Assembly: GCA_964617565.1 (NCBI GenBank)
Contig: CAZTYH010000002.1
Coordinates: 1-64,000, forward strand
DNA from: JAKJGV01 sp964617565
GTDB lineage: Bacteria; Verrucomicrobiota; Kiritimatiellia; CAIQIC01; JAGNIJ01
DNA length: 64,000 nt
Direction: 5' to 3'
Shown here: positions 41,320 to 49,577 of the stretch, piece by piece
How positions within the stretch are numbered: position 1 is the first letter of the stretch
Layout: every line of letters starts with the position of its first letter
The notes under the pieces: generated by a model
What the model was told of the DNA's origin: nothing
The model's input: only the letters and a program-made list of their open reading frames with translations
Databases searched by the model: none
Translations under genes and position numbers: made by a program

Positions 41320-42107
41320 GTGGCGGCGGGCGCCTCCTCTGCCGGTGCTTCATCCCCATACAACGGGGACCCCGTGAGATCCTCCAGCAGCAGGGAGTAC
41401 TGCTCCTCTGCGCGCTGGACAATCCGGTTGAGCATGTTGCGGAAAAGGAAGTAGAAGAACATGGATGGAATCGCGATGATAAGGCCGGTCGCGGTCGTGA
41501 TAAGCGCCTCGCCGATATTGCCGGCCAGCAACTCCGGTTTGCCCATGCCGCCGCCGGCTATCTTCTGGAATGCGCCGATCATGCCGCTGACCGTTCCAAG
41601 CAGGCCGACCATCGGCGACACCGCGGTGATCAGCGACAGGAAGTTGATCCAGAATCCAGCCTGCGCCTCCTCGCGCCCGACAGCCTCGGCAATCGCCGTC
41701 TCGACGGCCGGCTTCGATCCTTCCGGGTCGTCGGGATTCAGTTTCCTCAGGCCCATCAGCAAGGCATTGGTGAACAGGCTCGGCGAAGCCGTCGCGGCTG
41801 CAATCATCGTATCGAGATCCTTCTGCTTCGCCGCGGCGCGCAACTGCGCAATCGCCGCCTCGGGCAGCATTTTGCCGCGGCTGACCTGCCGGAAATTCAG
41901 CACGACCATGGTGATGAGCCCCACTGAACACAGTCCGAGCGGCCACATCGCCCAGCCGCCTGTTTTAATGAGGTCCCACAAGGTCATCCGCTTTGCCGCG
42001 GGCGCGGCCGCCGCCGGCTCATCCGCCGCCTGTGCGCGGGCCACGACCACCACGGCGGCCTGCATCACGACCGCCAGCATCATAATTCGAATCCAACGCG
42101 TTCTCAT
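41316..42107 (-). CDS. exbB: ExbB/TolQ/MotA-type proton channel
   Basis: The proton-conducting subunit has 263 residues. It starts with a signal-like segment (VVMQAAVVVVARAQA), unlike E. coli ExbB but as in many PVC and Bacteroidetes copies. The first channel helix is in WAMWPLGLCSVGLITMVVL. The conserved core VSPMVGLLGTVSGMIGAF and ALITTATGLIIAIPSMFFYF (two long helices) forms the pore. AAGGAG seven bases before the ATG at 42107 fixes the start; the longer open frame from 42131 lacks a site. The 20 bp to the upstream TPR gene indicate one operon. Confidence 0.93.
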   Translation of the reverse strand: MRTRWIRIMMLAVVMQAAVVVVARAQAADEPAAAAPAAKRMTLWDLIKTGGWAMWPLGLCSVGLITMVVLNFRQVSRGKMLPEAAIAQLRAAAKQKDLDTMIAAATASPSLFTNALLMGLRKLNPDDPEGSKPAVETAIAEAVGREEAQAGFWINFLSLITAVSPMVGLLGTVSGMIGAFQKIAGGGMGKPELLAGNIGEALITTATGLIIAIPSMFFYFLFRNMLNRIVQRAEEQYSLLLEDLTGSPLYGDEAPAEEAPAAT

Positions 42108-42127
42108 TTTTCCGCTCCTTGTTCCGT

Positions 42128-43108
42128 TCAATCCACTTCAATGTCATCAATCGTCGCCTCGCCGACATCCGGCCCGGCCCCGGTTTCATCCGCCGGCTCG
42201 GAAGTCGGGGGCCCAACATCGCCATCCACAAACTGTCCCGCAAGCTCCAGCTTCTTCCGATGTTCCGCGAAAAGCTCTTCCGCGCGCGCCGTTTCGCGCG
42301 AACCCGCGTGCTCGCGCCGCAGCCACTGGATCGTCTTGAGAAACGATTCCCAGTCCTCGATCTCCGCGTAGCAGGGGAGCGCCGCTTCCAGGCAGCGCGC
42401 CTCGTTGTTCTGAACGTACGGATGAAACACAACCAGGTAGAGATAATCCATCAACGCGCCCGGATAATCTTCGACGCCGGCGCGTGCCGAACCGCGCGCG
42501 AAGAGCGCCGACGAAAGAAGCTCGTCATCGTCCTGCGGCAAGGTCATTTCCTCGAGATGCTGCAACGCGGCTTCGTGCTCTCCTGCCAACTCGCAGGCAA
42601 TCCCTGCGCGAATACGGGCCGGCTCCTTCTGCGCCGATTCGTAGGGTTGCTGAAGAATATCCTCGTAGTACCGCACCGCATCCCGCCAGAGCCCCTGCCG
42701 CGCCGAAAGCTGGCCCTTACGCAGCAGCGCTTCGTCGTACGGAATGCCGGGAAGCCCGCGAAACGGTTTCAGGCTCTGCATGACACGGTCGAGTCCATCG
42801 TTCGCCGCGCGAATCTGGTCCGCGGAAATGGCATGCTCCGCAGCGAGGAACGCGCGGGGCGTCGGCATTTCGATCATCTTCAGTTCGGCCAGAGGAACCC
42901 CCGCTTCGAACGTGCCGCCCGATGCGGAGTCTTTAATGACCCAGAGCGTATCCTTGTCCCTGCGCAACAGGCGCACGCTGAAATTGCCGCGCGTCGTCTG
43001 AAGCCCGAACGGCCCGATACCCGCGCCGGCACGCGCCTGCGCAAAGGCGGTCAAGCCGGAGCACAAGCCCGTCAACACAATCACAACGATCCATCTTTTC
43101 ACATTCAT
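42128..43108 (-). CDS. exported TPR-like protein of the ExbBD operon
   Basis: The 326-residue product has a signal peptide ending near GLTAFAQ (residue 24). The region up to residue 90 is a small beta domain (GNFSVRLLRRDKDTLWVIKD). Residues about 110-290 are helical repeats of the TPR kind (DEALLRKGQLSARQGLWRDA, ARIRAGIACELAGEHEAAL) and the tail is acidic. ATG 43108 starts 4 bp after the nuclease-fold gene stop; the longer frame to 43363 is a shadow. It is presumably a periplasmic scaffold or cargo-binding partner of the ExbBD motor. Confidence 0.78.
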   Translation of the reverse strand: MNVKRWIVVIVLTGLCSGLTAFAQARAGAGIGPFGLQTTRGNFSVRLLRRDKDTLWVIKDSASGGTFEAGVPLAELKMIEMPTPRAFLAAEHAISADQIRAANDGLDRVMQSLKPFRGLPGIPYDEALLRKGQLSARQGLWRDAVRYYEDILQQPYESAQKEPARIRAGIACELAGEHEAALQHLEEMTLPQDDDELLSSALFARGSARAGVEDYPGALMDYLYLVVFHPYVQNNEARCLEAALPCYAEIEDWESFLKTIQWLRREHAGSRETARAEELFAEHRKKLELAGQFVDGDVGPPTSEPADETGAGPDVGEATIDDIEVD

Positions 43109-43112
43109 CAAA

Positions 43113-45589
43113 TCACGATCCCAGTTTTGCCAGGCGTTGCCGCGCTTCCAACGCTTCGGCCGTGGAAGACAAGGCCTCCTGATCCAGGAGCTCGCGGTAC
43201 GTGCGCACCGCCGCTTCAATATCCTTGATCTGCTCAAAAGCTTTTCCGCTGCGCAGGTAGGCCCGCGCCACCGCCGAATCGTAGGCGCCGTAGAGAACAT
43301 AGACCCGCTGGTAATAGGGAATCGCATGCCGGTGGCGGCCCTGCGCTTCGAGGCACGCCGCAATGCCGAGCAGCGCTTCCGGCTTCAGCGCGCGCGGGGC
43401 GGACCGGTTGGACAGGACGGTGTTGTAGTCGGTGATCGCATCGCTGAACCGCTGCAACCCCTCCAGGCTGCGCGCGCGAAGAAAGGTCGCTTCCATGATC
43501 AACCGAGGCTCTCCCGCAACAGCCAGCGCGGATTCGGCATGATCCAGCGACGCCTCGTAGTTCTCCTGCTCAAGCTTCCTCTCCGCGAGCTGCACATGCG
43601 CGCGCCCGGCGTAACGGGACTCGGGGCTCGTCTGCAATAATTGGACAAAGAACGCGAGCCCCTCTTCGAGCTTGCCGTTCTGCACATGCAGCTCACCCAT
43701 CCACGCCAGCGTTTCGGCCCCCAGTTGCCCGCGCTTGAAACGGATCGCAATCGCCTGCGCCGCGCGCCACTGATCCTCCGGCGAACGGGTTTGCGCCTCG
43801 GCCCATGCAAGCCGCGCGGCAAGCGTCAGGCGTTTTTCCGCCACGGCCTTCTGCTGTTTCTCCTGGAGGTCGGCGGAATAGCTCTCCCGCTCCTCGTTAC
43901 TGTACATGCCGGAAAGATCTTTCAGCATGGCGTCGAAGCCTTCCCAGGACGGGTTGTCGCCGTGGCGCTCGATCATCCGCCAGTACAAGCGGCGCGCTTC
44001 ATCGGGACGTCCCGTCTGCCGCAATGCCCAACCGGCCTGGTAGGCCGCGTCAATGATGTTGTCAGACTGTGGATTGTCCTGGATGAACCGCGCGAACGCG
44101 GACGCCATATCCTGGAAATCGCGCTGTGTGCCGAGGGCCTTGAAAACGCGCGCCGCCTGGGTGAGCGCCATGTAGTAGAACGGGCCGGATTCCTTGCCGA
44201 CGCTGAGATAGGCTTCTTTCGCGCGCTCCAGTTCGCCGATCGCCGCCAGCGCGTCACCCAGCGTCACCAGCGCTTCGCCGCGGAAATAGTGCTCCGGATT
44301 TGCCGCAACCCATGCGGCCAGGTTCTTCGCGCACGTTTCGTAATCTTCCATGGCGTAGCGGCACAATGCCGCGCGATACGCCGCCTCCGGCGCGTAAACG
44401 CTCATGGGATATTTGGCGGCAAAAGCTTCGAACAAGGGCAGCGCAGCCGGGTAGTCGCCGGCATAGAACATCGAGATCGGCAACCAGTATCCGACTTCCG
44501 GCGCCATGATATGATTCGGATGCTTCGCCTGCCATTCGCGAAAAAGAGCCACGGCTTCGGCAAACCGTTCCTGCATCGCCAGCGACAGCGCAAGATAGAA
44601 TTCAATGCGGGGCAGCTGATTGTGGTCTGGGAACCGCTTCAGGAGCGCCCGCATTTCTTCTTCCGCTTCCTCGAAACGTTCCGTATTGATGAATGCTTCG
44701 GCTCGCAGGAAAGCCACCACCGGCACGTTGGCCCAGAGCACCGCAGGTGGCGGCTGTTCTTCTTCGGCAGGCGCCGCGCTTTCTTCTTCCGCATCCGCAA
44801 CATCCTCGACCTTGCTCCATCCACCCGCCTTGCGCCGCTTCGCCCGCGCCTCCAACTGGCGCAACCGCTGGAAAAACGAATCTATGCTGGTTCCATCCGG
44901 CAGCGGAGTCGTTGCCCCGTAAACGCGCGCCAGGCCCTGCTCCACAAGGAGTTCAGAGAGGTCGTCTTTTCCCACCTTGACGATACCGTAGTAGCGCGGC
45001 AACTCGCTGGCCCCACCCGCGTCTTCCCACTGGGTGTACACGTTGAACCCGTTTTTCAGCGTTCGTTCGGTGAAACGGGTCGCGGTCCGTCCGAGCCGCG
45101 TCACGCGTGTTTCGGAAATATTCCAATAGGCTGCCTGTTCGGCAATGCGGTCATCGAGGCTGCGATCCGTCTCCGGCGCGTCCACAAAATAAAGACGGAA
45201 GATGTATGTCTTGTCGCCATGCCGGACGTGAAAGCTGTCGCCATCCATATACTTGCCGGGCACGAGCCGGCAGTTGTTGAGGCGCTGCCACTTCCCGGAC
45301 GTCGCTTGCGCGCCGGATGGCGTCGCTTGCGCGCCGGATGGCGTCGCNNNNNNNNNNNNNNNNNNNNNNNNNNNNNNNNNNNNNNNNNNNNNNNNNNNNN
45401 NNNNNNNNNNNNNNNNNNNNNNNNNNNNNNNNNNNNNNNNNNNNNNNTCCCGGACGTCGCTTGCGCGCCGGATGGCGTCGCTTGCGCGCCGGATGGCGTC
45501 GCTTGCGCGCCGGATGGCGTCGCCAGCATGGCAGCAGCTGCCGCCACGGCGATCATCCACGCGCACGATGCTGTAATCTTCCGCGCCAT
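43113..45589 (-). CDS. exported nuclease-fold (SNase-like) plus TPR protein with heptapeptide repeat
   Basis: The gene starts at ATG 45589 (MARKITASCAWMIAVAAAAA), a signal peptide. It is followed by tandem heptapeptides ATPSGAQ, a short ATSGKWQR segment and a staphylococcal-nuclease-like domain: YMDGDSFHVRHGDKTYIFRL, then FVDAPETDRS with Arg and Glu equivalents of R35 and E43, and ELLVEQGLARVYG. A coiled Glu-rich linker (VEDVADAEEESAAP) and about 500 residues of TPR repeats complete it. The gap 45348-45447 lies in the repeat; the two sides share 55 identical bases, and closing that overlap restores one frame. The nuclease Arg87 equivalent is not obvious, so catalysis is uncertain. Confidence 0.82.
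45301..45523. repeat. 21-bp tandem repeat encoding ATPSGAQ heptapeptides, split by assembly gap
   Basis: The unit GTCGCTTGCGCGCCGGATGGC occurs twice before the gap (45301-45342) and three times after it (45456-45518). Each unit encodes ATPSGAQ on the minus strand. The 55 bases at 45293-45347 are identical to 45448-45502, which is the pattern of a k-mer overlap at an unresolved repeat. The true copy number is at least three. Confidence 0.85.
45348..45447. other. assembly gap (100 N) in a tandem repeat
   Basis: The Ns separate contig ends that overlap by 55 identical bases, so the spacer is probably not missing sequence but an unresolved tandem repeat. Confidence 0.97.
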
Positions 45590-45590
45590 C

Positions 45591-46817
45591 TCATTCCCTC
45601 TTCCACTCGGGATCGTATATCGCCAGGTAAAGATCCGCCTCGGCAATCAGATCGTCGAACCGCCGCAACCGGGACAGGACAAGAATCAGGTCAAAGTGCG
45701 CGGTTTCGCGCATCGCTTCATCGGTCGCCACCTCCACCACCCGCGTGAACGCCACGCGCGCCTCCCAGTAGCGGTCCGTGTTGAAAAAGCATCGGCCGAT
45801 GCGGTGAAACAACGTGGCGTCATAGTCCGGCAGTTCGTCCAGCTTCTTCTGAAGCTCTTCCGCCTGGGCCAGCGCGGACGTAAGCCGCCGCTCGCGTCGG
45901 AAGCGCAGCGCAAGCCGGTCGGGCGCGGGCCTCTCCCTGCGAAAGGCTTCGATTTCCGCCCGCAGCATTTGCACCGTTTCCTGCTGCCGCCGGAGCAGAA
46001 CATCGCGCGTACGCACGCGGCGATAGGCCTTGAGGGCCAATTCGTAATCCGTGTCGTCGAATGCGGCATCGCCGATTTCGAACGCGAGAAAATTGCAATA
46101 GGTCACCACGCTCCAGCTGCGCGGCCGCTCCTCCATCTTTTTCAACATCTCAACGGCCTCGGCGCGCTTCCCGGAATCGAAAAGCGCCCGCGCGGAGAAT
46201 GCCCCTGCTTGTCCCCAGTATTCGGACTCCGGAAAGCCGCGCATGAAATCGGCAAAAGCCTTGACCGCATCCGTATGGCGCTCCTGCAGCATGCGGCACA
46301 TGCCGACCTGGTACGCGGCGTCCTCCGCGTATTCCGAGCGCGGGTATTGCGAGAGCAGGTCCTGATAGGCCGCGACGGCGGGATCATACGCCTCGAGAGC
46401 CTGGTGGGCCGCGGCGATGCGGAACAGCGCTTCATCCCTGTAACGCGCCTGCGGATAACGCTCCGAATACAGCTTGAACACCTCGATCGCGTCCGCAAAA
46501 CGCCCGAGGTTATACAACGCGCACCCGTGCGCGTAATAGACGCCCTCCATCTGCTCCTGCAGCGATGGCTCGCGGCCGAAGTGGGTTATTAACTCGTTGA
46601 AGAATTTCGATGCCTCGGCGAAGTTTCCCGCCGCAAACTCACCGACCCCGTTCCGGTACAACGCGTCGGGCGCATCCGACTGAGCCCTCGCGATGGGCCG
46701 GGACACAAGAATCGCCAGCACCACGAACACCCGGCAGAGCCGGCGCCGACAGGCGGTCGGCCCTGCATTATTCTTTGTCGCGACAAAAGGTTTCACGCTG
46801 ACGAAAAGAAATACCAT
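45591..46817 (-). CDS. exported TPR protein (first gene of the ExbBD operon)
   Basis: The 408-residue product has an N-terminal signal (VFVVLAILVSRPIARAQ, about 30-46). Residues about 50-250 are TPR repeats in the YbgF/BamD style: ALYRNGVGEFAAGNFAEASK, AIEVFKLYSERYPQARYRDE and AVAAYQDLLSQYPRSEYAED. A likely coiled coil (about 270-320) and two more TPR-like units follow. The stop is 1 bp before the next gene start. YbgF (CpoB) is the TPR partner of the Tol-Pal system, so an analogous role beside this ExbB/ExbD motor is plausible. ATG 46817 lacks a strong Shine-Dalgarno. Confidence 0.8.
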   Translation of the reverse strand: MVFLFVSVKPFVATKNNAGPTACRRRLCRVFVVLAILVSRPIARAQSDAPDALYRNGVGEFAAGNFAEASKFFNELITHFGREPSLQEQMEGVYYAHGCALYNLGRFADAIEVFKLYSERYPQARYRDEALFRIAAAHQALEAYDPAVAAYQDLLSQYPRSEYAEDAAYQVGMCRMLQERHTDAVKAFADFMRGFPESEYWGQAGAFSARALFDSGKRAEAVEMLKKMEERPRSWSVVTYCNFLAFEIGDAAFDDTDYELALKAYRRVRTRDVLLRRQQETVQMLRAEIEAFRRERPAPDRLALRFRRERRLTSALAQAEELQKKLDELPDYDATLFHRIGRCFFNTDRYWEARVAFTRVVEVATDEAMRETAHFDLILVLSRLRRFDDLIAEADLYLAIYDPEWKRE

Positions 46818-46943
46818 ATCCGGCGGAATCTGTCTAAGCGCCAGGTCAAAAGCTTCGATGTGGCGTTGACATCCGCGCCTCCCTTGCGCACACTGGCCGG
46901 CAATCGGCAACGGTTTCGAGTTGCCGTGCCAGGGGATTGAAGC

Positions 46944-47363
46944 ATGCGCACTATTCTCGCGGTAGATGACGACACCAAGGTTCTCGCCGCTTTCGAAGCC
47001 GCCCTGCATCAACGCGGTTATCGCGTATTCGTCACCACCTCCCCGCTTGAAGTGGCCTCCATCCTCAAGCAGAACAAAATTGACCTGGTCATGCTCGATG
47101 TGCAAATGCCGGAAAAGAACGGTTTCGAAATTTTCGGCGAACTGAAAAAGAAATACGACAAGTTGCCCGTGCTTTTCGCAACAGCCTATCCGAAGTCGTT
47201 CACCATGCAATCGGATGAGCTGGTCAACATGTGGAAAAACAACTTCGCCGATGGAAACACGGACATCATGTACAAGCCATTCACGCTCGAGGCGCTTTAT
47301 CAGAAGGTTGAGGGGTTGATCGGGGGGCCTGAAAGCGGGGGAACTCACAGTGGATCCAGTTGA
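46944..47363 (+). CDS. stand-alone response regulator receiver protein
   Basis: The 139-residue product is essentially one receiver domain: acidic pocket VDDDTK (about 7-12), phospho-acceptor Asp in VMLDVQMP (near residue 53), Thr in ATAYP and Lys in MYKPF. There is no output domain. It may act like CheY/Spo0F or through a partner. Upstream, TTGACA (46866-46871) and a weak CACACT (46889-46894) with a 17-bp spacer may be its promoter. The next gene overlaps its end by 14 bp. Confidence 0.9.
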   Translation: MRTILAVDDDTKVLAAFEAALHQRGYRVFVTTSPLEVASILKQNKIDLVMLDVQMPEKNGFEIFGELKKKYDKLPVLFATAYPKSFTMQSDELVNMWKNNFADGNTDIMYKPFTLEALYQKVEGLIGGPESGGTHSGSS

Positions 47364-47709
47364 CAGGATGCGGCTTTACCGGGATGTCCGCGTCGTACTT
47401 GTGCGCCATTTTATTGACCTGGGCCGGATTTCCATCCAGATATCCATGAGCGCGGTGCATCTTCGCGGCACGCTTCAACGCCTTCACGGCAGCACGATTC
47501 CGCTCACGCCGCAGACCGTAGAAGCCATCATCAGCGAATTGGGCCGGATCAAGGGGATCAAGCGGGTTGCGACCGAGTTCGATAACTGGCGCCAGGCCGA
47601 TACGATGAGCCCTTGGACTCCCGTTGCCGCGCGGCCGGAACCGCTCAAGCCCACCGTGGAAGATATCCGGACTTTCAATATCAATCCGGATGCTCCGCCC
47701 ACCGGTTGA
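47350..47709 (+). CDS. BON-like small protein
   Basis: The GTG start at 47350 overlaps the receiver gene. The 119-residue product has no signal peptide or membrane segment. The segment SAVHLRGTLQRLHGSTIPLT, then EAIISELGRIKGIKRVATEF, has the alternating strand-helix-strand pattern of BON domains, in which a G-x-x-x-V turn separates a helix from the last strand. A Pro-rich C-terminus follows. Co-expression with the receiver suggests a role in the same signalling step. The BON fold is my inference from pattern. Confidence 0.6.
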   Translation: MDPVDRMRLYRDVRVVLVRHFIDLGRISIQISMSAVHLRGTLQRLHGSTIPLTPQTVEAIISELGRIKGIKRVATEFDNWRQADTMSPWTPVAARPEPLKPTVEDIRTFNINPDAPPTG

Positions 47710-47711
47710 TT

Positions 47712-47984
47712 CTACATCCGTGCTTCGTGCACGGTGAAATGGACCGTCTTCTTCTCCACCGACTCGCCGCCAAGCGCCCAGAACCACGTCAGCGTGACCA
47801 GCACCGGATTCGTATTCCAATAGGCCGTGGTTGCCAGGATGGCGACCAGCAGTCTCGGCGCAACAAGCCAGCCCAGCCACCACAGCAATCCGCCGGTCGC
47901 CACCGACGAGAACAGTAACGTCAGTCGCGGAAAAAAACACATAAACATGAGAAAAAGCGGCCCATGCATCTCCCAGAAGTTCAC
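47712..47984 (-). CDS. small two-helix membrane protein
   Basis: The 90-residue product has two or three hydrophobic stretches (MHGPLFLMFMCFFPRLTLLF, GLLWWLGWLVAPRLLVAILA) and a charged C-terminus (VEKKTVHFTVHEARM). It overlaps the coaB stop by ATGA and converges on the gene ending at 47709. No family is recognised with certainty. Confidence 0.6.
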   Translation of the reverse strand: MNFWEMHGPLFLMFMCFFPRLTLLFSSVATGGLLWWLGWLVAPRLLVAILATTAYWNTNPVLVTLTWFWALGGESVEKKTVHFTVHEARM

Positions 47985-48700
47985 TGGCCACCTCCGGCTT
48001 TACACTTCGCCAGCCACACACGCTCCACCTCGTCAAGAATCCGTGCGGCCGCTGCGTTTTTATCCAGCAACGGCAAGGGTTTCGGCGTGTTATCCCGCCG
48101 GTAAAGAGTGATTCGATTCGTTGCCGCCGCGAAGCCGCTCCCCTTCTGAAGCACGTTGTTGGCGCAGATGATGTCGCAGTTTTTTCGCCGCAGCTTGTCC
48201 ATCGCGTTACGCGCGACGTTCTTTGTTTCAGCCGCGAAGCCGACCAAAACCGGACGGGGCGTGCGCGAGCCGATCGCCGCCAGGATATCCGGTGTTCTCA
48301 CCAGCTCCAGACGGAGAACGGTTCGATTCGTCTTCTTCAACTTGTGGCGGGCAGTCTTCAGTGGCGCATAATCCGCAACGGCCGCGCACAGGATCGCTAC
48401 ATCCGTTCCGGCAATTTTCCTCATCACGGCGCGGTGCATTTCGTGCGCGCTGCGCACGGCAATCGTCTCGATTCTCCTGCCGCCCGGCAAAGGAACCTGC
48501 AGGGGGCCATGAACGAGAATCACGCGCGCGCCACGTTTTGCGGCCTGTGCGGCCATTGCAACGCCCATGCGCCCGGAGGAACGATTGCTGATGAAACGAA
48601 CGGGATCAATATCCTCAACGGTAGGGCCGGCGGTGATGAGAAGCACGAGGTTGTTGAGCGCGCTCAGTCTTTTTTTCCTGATGGGTCTCCCGCTCGCCAT
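47981..48700 (-). CDS. coaB: phosphopantothenate-cysteine ligase, CoaB domain only
   Basis: CoaB joins phosphopantothenate with cysteine using a nucleotide triphosphate, the second step of coenzyme A synthesis from pantothenate. The 239-residue protein carries the typical opening LITAGPTVEDIDPVRFISN, SSGRMGVAMA, the AILCAAVADYAP loop and LVGFAAET, with Lys and Asn in NCDIICANNV. The CoaC decarboxylase half usually fused upstream is absent and no coaC is visible nearby, so the two halves are separate genes. The preferred start is uncertain; an internal codon near LVLLITAGP could also serve. Confidence 0.9.
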   Translation of the reverse strand: MASGRPIRKKRLSALNNLVLLITAGPTVEDIDPVRFISNRSSGRMGVAMAAQAAKRGARVILVHGPLQVPLPGGRRIETIAVRSAHEMHRAVMRKIAGTDVAILCAAVADYAPLKTARHKLKKTNRTVLRLELVRTPDILAAIGSRTPRPVLVGFAAETKNVARNAMDKLRRKNCDIICANNVLQKGSGFAAATNRITLYRRDNTPKPLPLLDKNAAAARILDEVERVWLAKCKAGGGQ

Positions 48701-48714
48701 AACCCCTCAAGAGC

Positions 48715-49362
48715 TCAGGACGCGGACGGAACGCCCGCAATCATTTCCCGGACCATCTCGCGGAGTGCGTCCACGTCAAAGGGTTTCTTCATAACTCGCA
48801 CCGGGGGACTGTACGATCGGACCTCGGCGGGAATCTCGCCGTCAAACCCCGTCACGATCGCAACCTGCACGTCCGGACGAAACGTTCTGATTTCCTTCAA
48901 CGTCTGCAAGCCGTGCTGACCGGGCATACGCAGATCGAGCAAGACCACCCGAATGTCGGCATGCAGCGTGAGAAGATGCAAAGCCTCGTAGCCGGTGGCC
49001 GCCTGATACACCGGACAGATATCCTTCAACGCCCGGGTGACAATGCTTCGAATCGAGGCCTCGTCGTCCACGACCAGCGCTTTTAACGATTCGCCGGCTT
49101 CCTCCGTGAGCGCGAAACGCGCCTCCATCTTCACGTCGTTGTCCGCCATCGCGCCGAGATCGGGCGGCACATACATGCCGTTCTCCCGCATGAAACTGAC
49201 CAGATCGGAGGGCCGGATCAAGTTGGTCCTGCCCGGCGTCTGATAGGCCTTGAGACGCCCCTGGCGAACCCATTGAAACATCGTATTCCGGCTGACACCA
49301 CAAATGAGCGCCGCGCGCGGAACCGTAATAAATGTCGGTTGTGAAAGGTCTTCTTTCTTCAA
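48715..49362 (-). CDS. excisionase/MerR-type HTH joined to a receiver domain
   Basis: The 215-residue regulator has the DNA-binding part first: residues 12-60 (ITVPRAALICGVSRNTMFQW, then GRLKAYQTPGRTNLIRPSDL) resemble the MerR/excisionase winged helix. A linker follows, then a receiver domain (about 93-210) with ALVVDDEAS, phospho-acceptor VVLLDLRMPG, TGF and MKKPFD. The order is the reverse of most response regulators. The start is TTG at 49362, supported by AAAGGAG ten bases upstream. No sensor kinase gene is adjacent. Confidence 0.83.
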   Translation of the reverse strand: MKKEDLSQPTFITVPRAALICGVSRNTMFQWVRQGRLKAYQTPGRTNLIRPSDLVSFMRENGMYVPPDLGAMADNDVKMEARFALTEEAGESLKALVVDDEASIRSIVTRALKDICPVYQAATGYEALHLLTLHADIRVVLLDLRMPGQHGLQTLKEIRTFRPDVQVAIVTGFDGEIPAEVRSYSPPVRVMKKPFDVDALREMVREMIAGVPSAS

Positions 49363-49577
49363 GAGGGCTGCGCTCCTTTGTGTGAGAAACCGTTTTAATT
49401 AAGCAAATAACCGCGCCACTTGTAAAGAAAAACCATCTGTACATTAATTACATACATTACATTTTATACTTGATTTTCACGGGCTTTATCAATAATATGC
49501 TTTTCAAGGATTGGTTGTCGGGGGTTGCTTGATTTTCCATTCGATTTGTAAATCCGTGTTGTATTGCGGGTGTTGTT
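49363..49577. other. AT-rich divergent intergenic region
   Basis: The 215-bp spacer between divergent genes is strikingly AT-rich (especially 49380-49560) for this GC-rich genome. It includes the A/T block TTAATTAAGCAAATAA (49395-49410) and the repeated ACATTA/TACATT words at 49441-49461. It probably holds promoters for both genes; no classical box pair is clear. No RNA gene or small frame is evident. Confidence 0.6.

Noticed and set aside
45301..45523. CRISPR-like array from 21-bp repeats
   Set aside because: Units are directly abutting, encode a heptapeptide in frame, and have no spacers.
43641..46592. 983-residue open frame on the plus strand
   Set aside because: It runs antisense to the TPR and nuclease-fold genes, crosses the N gap and has a composition typical of an antisense frame; the minus-strand genes have signal peptides, TPR motifs and tight spacing.
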